Below are positions 34,793-43,673 of a stretch of 64,000 nucleotides of DNA, piece by piece. The stretch covers positions 62,001 through 126,000 of the forward strand of contig NZ_JACJQG010000010.1 of the NCBI RefSeq assembly GCF_014696435.1, read 5' to 3'. Origin of the DNA: Calothrix anomala FACHB-343 (GTDB lineage: Bacteria; Cyanobacteriota; Cyanobacteriia; Cyanobacteriales; Nostocaceae). The notes under the pieces are model-generated. The model made no database searches, was not told the origin of the DNA, and saw only the letters and a program-made list of their open reading frames with translations. The translations under genes were made by a program, and so were the position numbers. Each line of letters begins with the position of its first letter. Within the stretch, counting starts at the first letter, position 1.

Positions 34793-37513
34793 CTATTGAT
34801 TAATAGTTCTTGTCTCTGTTGGATTGATTATTTCCTTTAGTAGAGATAACCCAACTGATTTAAACAGTGCTTCGTTATCATCAGGGCAGCGTTGAATTGT
34901 TGTACAAGAAGAGCAGCCGTATTTACAAGGACAATTATCGACTAGAAACTTTGCCTTAATAAAGGCAGTCTCTAAATACTTGATGAGGGTATCGCACATA
35001 CCTGTACCATGTTCACAAGTATCAAAGAAATAGCCAACTATCTTAGTATTAGACGGCACTTCTACTAACATGAAATCTATATCTCGACTGTTTGCTCCAT
35101 GTTCGACAAGTGGTAAACTGAGTATAAGGTGATGAGCGAGAGTATGAACGCAAATTTGGGTTTCATTGCTTTCAAATAGTTGTTTCTCCTCATTGGTAAT
35201 ATATTTCTGTTTGTTAAGTATCTCTTTTCTGTGATTTTTGACCACAACTGAAAAATATTTTCTTGCATCAGCGTTAATTTCAACCCTAACGCAGAATGTA
35301 TTGTAGTTAAGAGCAAGTGATTCTTCGTATTTATTTTCCTCCAAAAGTTCGACAGATTCTCGTTCAATCAGTTGGGTTTTACAAGCATAGCAAGTTTGTA
35401 AGTGTCCAGGTAAGTTTAAATTGAAATTGCGACATCTGTTATTAGTGCAAGTCCATTTTTGTTCCAGTCTGTACAAGTTGTAGCCATAAATTTCTTCTTT
35501 GATTTTGGCTGAAACAGGTGTAAATCTAGCAGCCCCTTGGGGAAGATTGATAATTTTGGCTTCCCCTACAATTTTAATTTCCTCGAAATTTAGGCTTCCT
35601 TCAGGGCGACTAAATAAATTGGTTGCTTCAATTGGCTTGAGAATGGCTTTCCCTTCAGTTAAATTTAGTTCTTGTGATTTATACTGTACGGGGTTGCCGT
35701 CGAAATCTTGAGCAAGATATATGGCACCAGGGTAAACTTCTCTTAGTGCAGAAGATGCCGAACTTTCCTCAAACTCTTCTGCGCTATCTTGATTGATATA
35801 ACTAATGTTTTGGTCAGTGTTGCCTCTAACTTTAATTTTTGAGTGGACATAACCGAGATTTCGATTAGTTGTCAGTCTTTGATTGTAGCTGAAGATTAGT
35901 TGATTATCACCGATTAACTGTCGGGCGATCGCATTACCAGAATTACCGAAATGTCGGGCAATTTGAGCTTGTGTCGGTTTACTTTCTTTGCAACAAGCGA
36001 GAATATGCTGCTCCAAAGTTGTTTCATAATTGTGGTTAAAGTTGATAATTTCTGGAGGATCAGATAAAAGGCGTTCTGGGTAATTGGCGTAGTAAGAATC
36101 CATAATCGACCTTTTCGACGGAATAAACACCAATAGTCCTGCTTCCTGCCTCCCTGCACGTCCTCCCCTTTGGCGAAAGGCAAGAATTGAGCCAGGGTAA
36201 CTATGTACGATAGTTGCATCAATAGACCCAATATCTAAACCCGCCTCCAAAGCACTTGTGGATATAATGAACTTGACCTTCCCGCTTTGTATATCTGCAA
36301 TAATTTTGTTACGCTGATTTGCCTTCATGCTCCCATAAAATGCTGAGATAGTTTCTCCCAGATGGGGCAGTTGCATCTCGATTAAAGCTTTACGTATGGC
36401 ATTAGTTAAAACCTTAACCAGTTCCCTACTATCGCAGAAACAAATCCCGACGATGCCTTTACTTACGAGCATAGCTGCGACTTGGGCAGTTTGGTAAAAT
36501 GTATTGTTCCGTGGTTTGAGACTAATAAAAGTAATCTCCGAGCGTTTTGCCCCACTTTGGTCAATAATAGCAAGGTTACTTTGTTCTTCTCGATTAGATA
36601 TCTTCTGGGCAATTTCGCTGCTGTTACTAATTGTTGCAGAAGCGAAGATGTATTGTAATTTTGAAATATCATTGCCGACAGACTCTATCATAAGTTGAGT
36701 TCGCCGATTAAGTAGTGCAAAATGCGAACCAAATATGCCTTGATAAAAGTGCATTTCGTCACAGACAATGATTGAAAGTTTTCTGATTGTTTCTCTAAAT
36801 CCCCAATTTGAATCAAATTGAAAGTTGTTAAGTTCGTGGTTCCATACATCGGGAGTCACGCATAAAATTGAGGGTTGATTGCTGTAAAGTTGTTTGCGCT
36901 CCTGGGGAGGAATATCACCATTAATATTGAGAATTTGAGGGCGAATATTTTCATCTAAGTGGCTAACAAAGGAACGTATTTTCTCTACCTGGTCAAATGC
37001 AAGTGCTTTCAAGTTAAAAAATACTAAAGCTGATTTACCCTTTAGACACTCGTGAATGATTGGAATGAGAAAAGAGATACTTTTACCACTGCTGGTAGGA
37101 GTTTGGAGAATTATATCTTCTCCTTTTTTGTAAGCTTGCCATGCCTCGACTTGATGAGAATATAATTGACTGATTCCTGACTTGCTTAGGGCTAGTTTAA
37201 CTAGAGGGTGAATATCATCTGGGATGGGATAAAGTTTAGCTTCTTGAGCAGGAATTACTTCGCAGCTTTGTAGTTTTCCAGATCCATCAAGTATAGCAGC
37301 TATCTCTTGGTAGAGAATGCTTTTACCTGTTGGTGCTTGGTTTAGAGGTAATAAATTACCACTATTTACCTCATGCTCCCAGTCGAAAATAATTTGGTTT
37401 AAACTACCCTTTTTAAAGTAAAGGTTTTTCTCAATAATGGCGGCGATATGGATAACACCATGTTCTTTGGAATAAACCTGCTTGTTTGCTTCTAACCATT
37501 CAGGCTGGTTCAT
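34793..37513 (-). CDS. DEAD/DEAH-box helicase with DUF1998 (MrfA/YprA-like)
   Basis: A 906-residue superfamily 2 helicase. Motifs: Walker A TPTSSGKSISF (about residue 140), DEMH box CDEMHFYQG (about 252), FASATISNS (motif III), STSALEAGLDIGSID and RQRGGRAGRQEAG (motifs V and VI). The C-terminal DUF1998/MZB domain ends with the four-Cys cluster CPCKYGCSSC and CPDDNE (about residues 860-880). B. subtilis MrfA, the model for this family, is a 3'-5' DNA helicase in excision repair. Here it may serve plasmid repair or replication. The leader hairpin (37523-37547) contains the probable ribosome binding site. Confidence 0.88.
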   Translation of the reverse strand: MNQPEWLEANKQVYSKEHGVIHIAAIIEKNLYFKKGSLNQIIFDWEHEVNSGNLLPLNQAPTGKSILYQEIAAILDGSGKLQSCEVIPAQEAKLYPIPDDIHPLVKLALSKSGISQLYSHQVEAWQAYKKGEDIILQTPTSSGKSISFLIPIIHECLKGKSALVFFNLKALAFDQVEKIRSFVSHLDENIRPQILNINGDIPPQERKQLYSNQPSILCVTPDVWNHELNNFQFDSNWGFRETIRKLSIIVCDEMHFYQGIFGSHFALLNRRTQLMIESVGNDISKLQYIFASATISNSSEIAQKISNREEQSNLAIIDQSGAKRSEITFISLKPRNNTFYQTAQVAAMLVSKGIVGICFCDSRELVKVLTNAIRKALIEMQLPHLGETISAFYGSMKANQRNKIIADIQSGKVKFIISTSALEAGLDIGSIDATIVHSYPGSILAFRQRGGRAGRQEAGLLVFIPSKRSIMDSYYANYPERLLSDPPEIINFNHNYETTLEQHILACCKESKPTQAQIARHFGNSGNAIARQLIGDNQLIFSYNQRLTTNRNLGYVHSKIKVRGNTDQNISYINQDSAEEFEESSASSALREVYPGAIYLAQDFDGNPVQYKSQELNLTEGKAILKPIEATNLFSRPEGSLNFEEIKIVGEAKIINLPQGAARFTPVSAKIKEEIYGYNLYRLEQKWTCTNNRCRNFNLNLPGHLQTCYACKTQLIERESVELLEENKYEESLALNYNTFCVRVEINADARKYFSVVVKNHRKEILNKQKYITNEEKQLFESNETQICVHTLAHHLILSLPLVEHGANSRDIDFMLVEVPSNTKIVGYFFDTCEHGTGMCDTLIKYLETAFIKAKFLVDNCPCKYGCSSCTTIQRCPDDNEALFKSVGLSLLKEIINPTETRTINQ

Positions 37514-37522
37514 AAAAAGATA

Positions 37523-37568
37523 CCTACTTGCTGTTTTAGCAGGTAGGCGTTAGTCCAAAGTAGTGGTT
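37523..37568 (-). promoter_or_regulatory. Leader of helicase: long-form motif plus hairpin before ATG
   Basis: Minus strand: AACCACT, 7 nt, ACTAACGC (37547-37568), followed at once by a 10-bp stem CCTACCTGCT / AGCAAGTAGG with loop AAAA, then TATCTTTTT and the ATG. The only Shine-Dalgarno-like bases (AAGTAGG) lie in the stem, so translation could be gated. Confidence 0.5.
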
Positions 37569-37607
37569 TTGGTTATTGCTATACTATTGATGCTCTGCTT
37601 TATATTG

Positions 37608-38441
37608 TCAGAACGTAAATGCTTTTGGCGTTAATGAAATTTCTGCTTTAGTAATATAACTATCTACAAGCTGTTCTAAGCGTTCAACAATACTGTCTTT
37701 AAGGATGGAATAGTTAGCTTGATTAGTGACAATTAGCGATAGCTCAGTTGCCCACTGCTCATAATTAGAACTACCAATAATACCAATAGAAGACTGGATA
37801 TAGTTAACAAGAATGCTGTCATTGAAACCAAAGCCACTTTCACCCCAAATGCAAGCAGATTGCAGCAAATACTCGTAGTCTGCGAATACTTGAAACAAGG
37901 GGTTCCATCTAGGAGCATTGCTTCGGTAGTGGACGAAACCATTACTGTCGAATATCTCTTGTTGCCATAAAAGCTGCTGTAAGGAGCAGCAATTACTAGG
38001 TGAAACAAACGGCTTTCCTTGACGAACAACACTACCATTGCGGATGACATCGCGGCGGCGCTGCTGTCTTGCTATGCTATATCGAATATTGGAATGTTGT
38101 TTAAAGTACTGCCGCATTGAGGCAACAAATTCAGGAGCTATGCTGTTGTCATCGTCCAGGTATGAAACAATGTCGCCACCAGCTGCATCTAGTCCCAAGT
38201 TACGGGCGTAGCACAAGCCAAAGCCACTGTAAGGGTCAGGGTGTTCCATTTCAATGTAGATGATAGGGAAATCAGCTTTTGCCCTAATCCTGGTGATAAT
38301 ATCTCTGGTGTCAAGATTAGCCCCATCATTGATGACGATCCATTCAAAATTGTGGTCAGTTTGACTTTGAATGCTTGGCAGTGCAGTAGATGCAAGCTGC
38401 ACAGGTCTATTGTATGTTGCAGTGATGATTGATAATTTCAA
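37608..38441 (-). CDS. Family 2 glycosyltransferase
   Basis: A 277-residue GT-A enzyme. N-terminus LSIITATYNRPVQL, FEWIVINDGANLDT (nucleotide-sugar Asp), CYARNLGLDAAGGDIVSYLDDDNSI with the metal-binding DDD near residue 97, and a helical C-terminus. No membrane anchor, so a soluble sugar transferase with unknown acceptor. Its ATG overlaps the TGA of the FolD-like gene by 4 nt, a coupling that suggests one pathway. Confidence 0.88.
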   Translation of the reverse strand: MKLSIITATYNRPVQLASTALPSIQSQTDHNFEWIVINDGANLDTRDIITRIRAKADFPIIYIEMEHPDPYSGFGLCYARNLGLDAAGGDIVSYLDDDNSIAPEFVASMRQYFKQHSNIRYSIARQQRRRDVIRNGSVVRQGKPFVSPSNCCSLQQLLWQQEIFDSNGFVHYRSNAPRWNPLFQVFADYEYLLQSACIWGESGFGFNDSILVNYIQSSIGIIGSSNYEQWATELSLIVTNQANYSILKDSIVERLEQLVDSYITKAEISLTPKAFTF

Positions 38442-39628
38442 AGCTCCATACCTCTATCATTTGATTGCGTTGTTGTTGAATCGATCGCAGCTTGAATTTG
38501 TTGCCATCTTGTTACGTCCTCGTTTGTTATACCTCTAGCGGTTTCAATTTGATTACTTGCAAGAGATAGCCGAATTAACGTTAGCTTTTCATTGGTTCTG
38601 GCAACAGTTAAACTTTGCGTTGTGCTATTGAACCGGATCTGGTAGTTACTGCCTTCCAAGACAAATAGGTTTTCTCTCTCTGTGCGAATGGATTGAGGGT
38701 TGGCAGTTGCTTGCTGTGCGAAGAACACTCTAGCTACGGGGGCAATTATAGTAGCGCGTTGCATCTGTTCTTGCTGTAATTGCTGGTAGTTCCATCTCCC
38801 AAGTTCTACGCCCAAATCCATTTTTACCAAACGTTCTGCTAAAATTGCCATTTCTATCGGGCCAACACCTCCAGGGACGGGCGTAATGTTTTGGGGGATT
38901 CTGTAAGCACTGCGATCTACATCGCCAGCAGCACCAGAAGCAGTAGGTGTAAAGCCACCATCGACAATCAAGCGATGAGACGGGAGTACATAGGGAGTGA
39001 AAATTCCTTGTCTTCCGGTGACAGATACCACAATGTCAGCTGCTTGAGTTCTACTCAAGTCATCGCCGTCTTCCAAACAGAAACAGCTGATTCTACTTGC
39101 TTCTAAATATTTGATGACACCATTGCCCACAAAGCCACCTCCGCCGACAACTGCAACATTGGAATCCCTTTGTGCGTAGGATTCAACAATTCTGGCGATT
39201 CCTTCAGCAGTAGCACAACTTTCAAAGAAATTGTTGCTTTGTCTGCGGATGATATCTATATCTTTTTGTGGTTCTAATAGCCCAATTGAACTTGTAAACT
39301 TAGCTGGAATTGGGTATTGAACAATAGCAGCAGTTACCTTACTATTTTCATTAATGGATTGGATAATGTTGTCAAATTGCTCTACTGCAATATTGGGTGA
39401 CAGCACAATATAATTGGGAGTAATGCCAATAGCGTTGAACGTTGCTACTTTTTGTTCTGCTGAGATTCTGGCTGCTTCATATCTAGCTCTTAGTCCGTTG
39501 CTGGCATTTTCTGAAGCCTCAAATCTGATGATTGCTACTTCTTTTTGAGATGCTTGAAAAATCGATTTGTATTTTTGACATTCTTGCTTTACGTGTTCTC
39601 GTATTAATTGTCCGTCTATGAGTGTCAT
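38438..39628 (-). CDS. FolD-like methylene-THF dehydrogenase/cyclohydrolase homologue with C-terminal extension
   Basis: 396 residues. The first ~285 follow FolD: catalytic Lys60 in AEQK preceding the GI, VQYPIP (Gln104), PQKDID (Asp125), a Rossmann segment VAVVGGGGFVGNGVIKYL, IVDGGFTPT...GDVD and TPVPGGVGP. The usual Tyr four residues before the Lys is Ser56 and the Gly after Asp125 is Ile, so activity may be altered. A further ~110 residues (strand-rich YQIRFNSTTQSLTVA and helical end) have no counterpart in FolD. Coupled to the glycosyltransferase by ATGA. Confidence 0.78.
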   Translation of the reverse strand: MTLIDGQLIREHVKQECQKYKSIFQASQKEVAIIRFEASENASNGLRARYEAARISAEQKVATFNAIGITPNYIVLSPNIAVEQFDNIIQSINENSKVTAAIVQYPIPAKFTSSIGLLEPQKDIDIIRRQSNNFFESCATAEGIARIVESYAQRDSNVAVVGGGGFVGNGVIKYLEASRISCFCLEDGDDLSRTQAADIVVSVTGRQGIFTPYVLPSHRLIVDGGFTPTASGAAGDVDRSAYRIPQNITPVPGGVGPIEMAILAERLVKMDLGVELGRWNYQQLQQEQMQRATIIAPVARVFFAQQATANPQSIRTERENLFVLEGSNYQIRFNSTTQSLTVARTNEKLTLIRLSLASNQIETARGITNEDVTRWQQIQAAIDSTTTQSNDRGMEL

Positions 39629-39691
39629 TTAATATGGAGTTAAATTTGATGGAGAAAATTGTCTGGTACAAACAATCTTCTGAATTCCTAA

Positions 39692-39934
39692 TTAGAATTC
39701 ATTGGAACTAGGGCGTTTAGTGATTTCACCAACTTCTTTACCGTCGCAGGAAACCCAGTTTGTGACGTAGCGTTCAGTGTCATGGAAGCCACTAAATTCA
39801 ATACTGTTACCAGAACACTTATCTTTGAACCATTGTTCGGCTTCTTGTTCTGTATTGAATGTTCTAGCAGTGACTTCTTCTATTGGAAGATTCCAGTTTG
39901 TATTGCCATATAAATCGCAAACATAATGTGTCAT
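39692..39934 (-). CDS. Small hypothetical protein
   Basis: 80 residues, unknown. Begins MTHYVCDLYGNTNW and contains FNTEQEAEQWFKDKC, an alpha/beta pattern of a small globular domain. Ribosome binding site GGAGTAAC lies upstream. Divergent from the plus-strand gene at 39970, with only 35 bp between starts. An inverted repeat (39653-39681) follows its stop. Confidence 0.55.
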   Translation of the reverse strand: MTHYVCDLYGNTNWNLPIEEVTARTFNTEQEAEQWFKDKCSGNSIEFSGFHDTERYVTNWVSCDGKEVGEITKRPSSNEF

Positions 39935-39969
39935 ATCTGTTACTCCTTTAACAATATCTAAAAACCACT

Positions 39970-40383
39970 ATGACAATTTTAAATCAACAACAGCAGGCTG
40001 AATTAATTATCCAACAAGCTTGCAAGGAAAATTTTACTGATAGCGAGAAAGCTATTTACGATGACTTTATTCTGGAAGCGGGGGTAAAAAATCCAGCTAA
40101 GATGACTGAGGCTACTGCTGATGCTTTGATTAGATTCCTTAATGGCTGCGAAGCATCTAACGAATTCGTTGCTAATGTAGTAAATCGCCTCGCGCAAGTT
40201 GCCCCGGCTCATATCATGACCAAGATTCTTCTTAGTGATAATGATGGTGATGGTGTGCCTTTATACGAGGAATTAAAACTTGGAACAAAGGTTACGGAAT
40301 TTGATACCTCTTTTGAAATAGCGGCTGCAAGGCAAAGGCAATATCAATTTTCTCCAACTCGGAATTGCGATATGGAGTTGTAA
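39970..40383 (+). CDS. Hypothetical protein with a calcium-loop-like segment
   Basis: 137 residues, helical. SDNDGDGVPLYEELKLGT (around residue 88) resembles an EF-hand or thrombospondin type 3 Asp-rich loop (DxDGDGxxxxEEL), so Ca2+ binding is possible. No signal peptide. It carries its own divergent promoter region. Function unknown. Confidence 0.6.
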   Translation: MTILNQQQQAELIIQQACKENFTDSEKAIYDDFILEAGVKNPAKMTEATADALIRFLNGCEASNEFVANVVNRLAQVAPAHIMTKILLSDNDGDGVPLYEELKLGTKVTEFDTSFEIAAARQRQYQFSPTRNCDMEL

Positions 40384-40614
40384 GTATAACCTGAACATTA
40401 TTAGGAATTTTTATTGAAAATATAGATAATTCATTTTGAAGTGTTGAATGTAGGTATAAAACAACTTTCCTTACAATAGAAGAATTAAAAACAGGAAATC
40501 CTCGAAATAAACCTGACATCAGGCATGATAGTGTCGATAAAAAAAGCTTCAGCTAAACTCTGTACAATAAATTATTAAATTAGTCCTTACTGCATCTGCT
40601 TCACCATACCGCTT

Positions 40615-40998
40615 ATGTCAGATCAAAGAGCACCAGAAATCGAGCTGCTCCGTGCGGCGTATGCAGCCTTCAATGCACGAGACATTGACGCTGCCCTTGT
40701 CCTCATGACTCCGGACGTGGTTTGGCCGAGAGCGTTCAAAGGCGGTTTTGTCCGTGGGACTGAAGAAGTTCGCGCTTACTGGACGGAGCAATGGAGCGAG
40801 ATCAATCCGCACGTCGAGCCGGTTTCCTTTTACTCGGAGGAGGGCGGGCGCATTTTGGTCGATGTACATCAAGTCGTGCGTGACTTGGCTGGATCTGTTC
40901 TTGCCGATGAGCACGTAGGCCATCGATTCACCTTTGAACACGGCTTGATTCACGCTATGGAAGTCTGTCCACTTCCATCGCCCACCCCAAAGTCTTAA
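40615..40998 (+). CDS. SnoaL/NTF2-like protein
   Basis: 127 residues of the NTF2-like cone fold: ELLRAAYAAFNARDIDAALVLMTPDVVWPRAF, RGTEEVRAYWTEQW, VSFYSEEGGRILVDVHQVVRDLAG, GHRFTFEHGLIHAMEV. Family members are isomerases, hydrolases or binding proteins; the substrate is not evident. GC content and codon use are well above the AT-rich neighbours, suggesting recent acquisition. No attC-like site was found around it. Nothing is seen in the 230 bp upstream. Confidence 0.82.
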   Translation: MSDQRAPEIELLRAAYAAFNARDIDAALVLMTPDVVWPRAFKGGFVRGTEEVRAYWTEQWSEINPHVEPVSFYSEEGGRILVDVHQVVRDLAGSVLADEHVGHRFTFEHGLIHAMEVCPLPSPTPKS

Positions 40999-41054
40999 CC
41001 ACGCGCAAAGAGCGAACAGGCATTTCTAGGGCGGCCTTCTTCTGTATATTGGGT

Positions 41055-41089
41055 ATAAAAAATGCGCTACTGTTAATCGTAAGCGCATT
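41055..41089 (-). terminator. Intrinsic terminator after the 41153 gene
   Basis: Minus strand AATGCGCT and AGCGCATT stem followed by TTTTATACCC. Convergent with the SnoaL gene. Confidence 0.75.
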
Positions 41090-41152
41090 CTCGATCGTGT
41101 ACAGCGATCGCAAGACTCCCAGCCTAAATAATTAGGCGATTCCCCTGTAATT

Positions 41153-41980
41153 TTAACTTTGGAAAATTACGCCAGTATCCTTATCTTCATCCCAAAACCA
41201 CCAACCTTGAGATAATTCACAAAGAACACGCATTAGTGCTAATTGTTGATGTGTGATTTCCCCACTACCGTAGCTGACGTTACTAGTGCCATCCCATGAT
41301 TTAAGAATTGATTCTAAATTGTATCCATTGCCCATAATCCAACTGGCGTAGAAGCAGTCTTTGGATATTTCTTCCATGATGGCCAGTAGTTCGAGTGCGG
41401 CATCAGGATTGGGTGATTTTAGGGCTTCAAGTGCAAGGCGGAGGTTTTCTTCTCTGTCTGCAAGAAACTCCGAAAAAGCTGCTCTATTTGATGGTAAATT
41501 GTCCTTTTCAAGTGTGATTAATTTTCCATTTACAATCTTGACTGGAGTTATATTTGAGTAGTCAGTTTGGTCATCTTCACTTGTCTTTGCTTTTATAGCT
41601 AAAGGATGCCAATGGATGCGTTCAATTTTATTAGTTTGAGGATTTGTCCATGCCCAGAATAGTTTGTGAGATGCAGCACCCTTAACTGTAAGATAAGTTC
41701 TTTTATGTCGAATGGGATAGTCTACACCTTTCTCTTTGTTCGCTCGTAAAAAATCTTCTATAGACGGATATTCTTCATTGAGATATTTCATTATCTGTGA
41801 TGTTGTCGCATATGTATAATTCGAGATGGTGCTATCACCATTTTTAAATGGTATTAGATTCCATTTTTCGTTTATTGGATTCTGTATCCAAAACTCAACT
41901 GATATTGTCTGTACAAACTGATCTAAAATCTGAATTGCACAAGGATAGTAAAGTGTGAGTTGTTGGTTGCTATTATTCAT
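41153..41980 (-). CDS. Hypothetical protein
   Basis: About 275 residues, unknown. Begins MNNSNQQLTLYYP; contains YATTSQIMKYLNEEYPSIEDFL, KRTYLTVKGAASHKLFWAW, a helical AAFSEFLADREENLRLALEALKSPNPDAALELL stretch (TPR-like rhythm) and a tryptophan-rich end (GWWFWDEDKDTG). ATG 41980 lies just after the TAA of the upstream gene; the frame is open to 41995. Confidence 0.55.
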   Translation of the reverse strand: MNNSNQQLTLYYPCAIQILDQFVQTISVEFWIQNPINEKWNLIPFKNGDSTISNYTYATTSQIMKYLNEEYPSIEDFLRANKEKGVDYPIRHKRTYLTVKGAASHKLFWAWTNPQTNKIERIHWHPLAIKAKTSEDDQTDYSNITPVKIVNGKLITLEKDNLPSNRAAFSEFLADREENLRLALEALKSPNPDAALELLAIMEEISKDCFYASWIMGNGYNLESILKSWDGTSNVSYGSGEITHQQLALMRVLCELSQGWWFWDEDKDTGVIFQS

Positions 41981-41982
41981 TA

Positions 41983-42438
41983 TTATTCCATCCATTCGAT
42001 AGCGGATATGGTTTCCTTTTTGGCGGAAAGTATTTTAACTTCATAGCCATAAAGAATTAATTCGTGCAAAGTTGCTAGTAGTTGCTTGAGTGATATACTG
42101 TCCCATTGGCTGCACTCTAATATATGTTTCAATACCTGAGCGGGAGCATTAACCACCCAAAGACTATGAATTCTTTTGTTCCTAAATCCAGCACATAATT
42201 GAACAATTGGTTGTAACTCAACTGTTATTTTTGGTATATGAATAATTGCTGAACTTATAGGGATTACTGGTTTATATTCTAAGTTTTTAGATTGTGAAAA
42301 ATATGGGTCACTGTACCATTGTCCGTCGATTTGGTATGCAATCATTAGGTATGGCAATGCTTTAATCGCATTTATAGTTCCCCATCTAGCAGTTTGTCCT
42401 GCATGAAACCAGATATAAGAGCCATTGTGTATTATCAT
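41983..42438 (-). CDS. Hypothetical protein
   Basis: About 151 residues, unknown. Aromatic-rich N-terminus (NGSYIWFHAGQTARWGTINAIKALPYLMIAYQIDGQWYSDP) and mixed alpha/beta remainder. Its stop touches the start of the 41980 gene, so the two form an operon. ATG 42438 or 42444. Confidence 0.55.
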   Translation of the reverse strand: MIIHNGSYIWFHAGQTARWGTINAIKALPYLMIAYQIDGQWYSDPYFSQSKNLEYKPVIPISSAIIHIPKITVELQPIVQLCAGFRNKRIHSLWVVNAPAQVLKHILECSQWDSISLKQLLATLHELILYGYEVKILSAKKETISAIEWME

Positions 42439-42444
42439 GTGCAA

Positions 42445-42802
42445 GTTTTATAATTTTGACTTGAGGCTTTGCTTGTTCAGCTAATTGATAACTTCGTCTG
42501 TGGTAGAAAGTTTAGTTACTTTGTCTACTGAACAATGATTCCGTATTTGTATGAATACTTGGTTTCAAATTGCAAATATTATTCATTGCAGTAAATTTTA
42601 TACTCAGGTACAACACTTTAGATATTAGTGATTATTTTCTAAATCACTTATAATCAATGTCTACCTTGCTGATGTGTGTAACAACTGTGGTAATTAATCT
42701 ACTATCAATTTGATGCGCTTTTTAAAACTAAATGCTTGCTATAAAATAAAAAGTGCGCCTTTTTAATTCGATGGCGCACTTTTGTTAAAAATAAATTGAT
42801 AG
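42445..42802 (-). terminator. Intergenic region with strong terminator at 42749-42783
   Basis: AAAAGTGCGCC (42749-42759) and GGCGCACTTTT (42773-42783), 11-bp stem, followed on the minus strand by TTATTTTATAG, ends the gene at 42803. The rest is AT-rich with no supported feature; it should contain the promoter of the 42438 gene. Confidence 0.75.
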
Positions 42803-43645
42803 TTAAACGTGGTGAAGGATAATATTTATTGCGTCTTGAGTGCTAATTTTATATTGTGTGGCAAGTTTATTCATGTTGGCTTCACCATTTGCATGATCTT
42901 TGATGACTGCTCGAACAATGTTTGGTGAAACATTAATCTCACTATTGGTAACGACTGCTTTGGGTAAAGTTTGAGAAACAAAGAATTCTTTTCTTCTTAA
43001 TACATGTATTTGACGATAATGTTCTTTTCTGGGTATCCATAAACAATTACCAGGAGCAAAGTCACTCTCTTGGTCAATACGAGATATGACTGTTCCTTCG
43101 GGTGCTAATCCCATATCTTTTAGAAATTGGGTAAAGTTATCACGCCAGGATGCATCAACTTCAATTCCGCACCTGCCATGATATTTGTACTGATGGTGGT
43201 TCTTGTTATAGCAGATGCGCTTGATGTGTAACCAGGAGTTATACTCGTGGCTTTTGCAGTGACCGTGGATAGTCTTATCAGTCTTGAGGCTGTCCCGTTG
43301 CAAACATCCGCAACTTTGCGTAAGCCCTCTTTTTAAGCTATTTTTACTAACATATTTTTGGGTTCCGCATCTGCATAAGGTAAGGAGGAGTAGTTCACCC
43401 CTTTTCCCCTTAACTTCTATATCAGATATCACTGTTAGTCTGCCAAAAGTTGCCCCAACTGGGATAGATTCTTTTCTTTTCTTACAACCGCAGTTAGTTG
43501 AGCGGCCATTGGTGAGAGTGTGACTGTAAACAAGTTTTTGAATTCCACAATCACACTTACACAATACTTGCTTTCCTTGTTTTTCTAATACAGTCCAACT
43601 ACCGAATTTTCCACTTATATTAATTACTCGCTTTGTAGTCTCCAT
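42803..43645 (-). CDS. Phage-type zinc-rhythm / HNH-like endonuclease homologue
   Basis: 280 residues. Two tandem copies of a small Cys module: CKCDCG...STNCGCKKR and CRCGTQKYV...TQSCGCLQRD, each preceded by a FG.(L/W)TV strand, as in phage AP2/HNH-type proteins. Then comes the core YNSWLHIKRICYNKNHHQY...YHGRCGIEVDASWRDNFTQFLKDMGLAPEGTVISRID, typical of phage homing-endonuclease-like families (GI.V...W..F..F..DMG..P...S.DRID...Y.P.NCRW). The C-terminal 70 residues include an HTH-like segment (MNKLATQYKISTQDAINIIL). Probably a selfish or regulatory DNA-binding protein; the exact activity is unknown. Confidence 0.72.
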   Translation of the reverse strand: METTKRVINISGKFGSWTVLEKQGKQVLCKCDCGIQKLVYSHTLTNGRSTNCGCKKRKESIPVGATFGRLTVISDIEVKGKRGELLLLTLCRCGTQKYVSKNSLKRGLTQSCGCLQRDSLKTDKTIHGHCKSHEYNSWLHIKRICYNKNHHQYKYHGRCGIEVDASWRDNFTQFLKDMGLAPEGTVISRIDQESDFAPGNCLWIPRKEHYRQIHVLRRKEFFVSQTLPKAVVTNSEINVSPNIVRAVIKDHANGEANMNKLATQYKISTQDAINIILHHV

Positions 43646-43673
43646 AAATCATTTTGGTGTTATTACTGCTGGG

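Noticed and set aside
40560-41060. attC sites flanking the SnoaL gene
   Set aside because: No paired AAC/GTT cores or bulged stem could be found on either side despite the GC shift.
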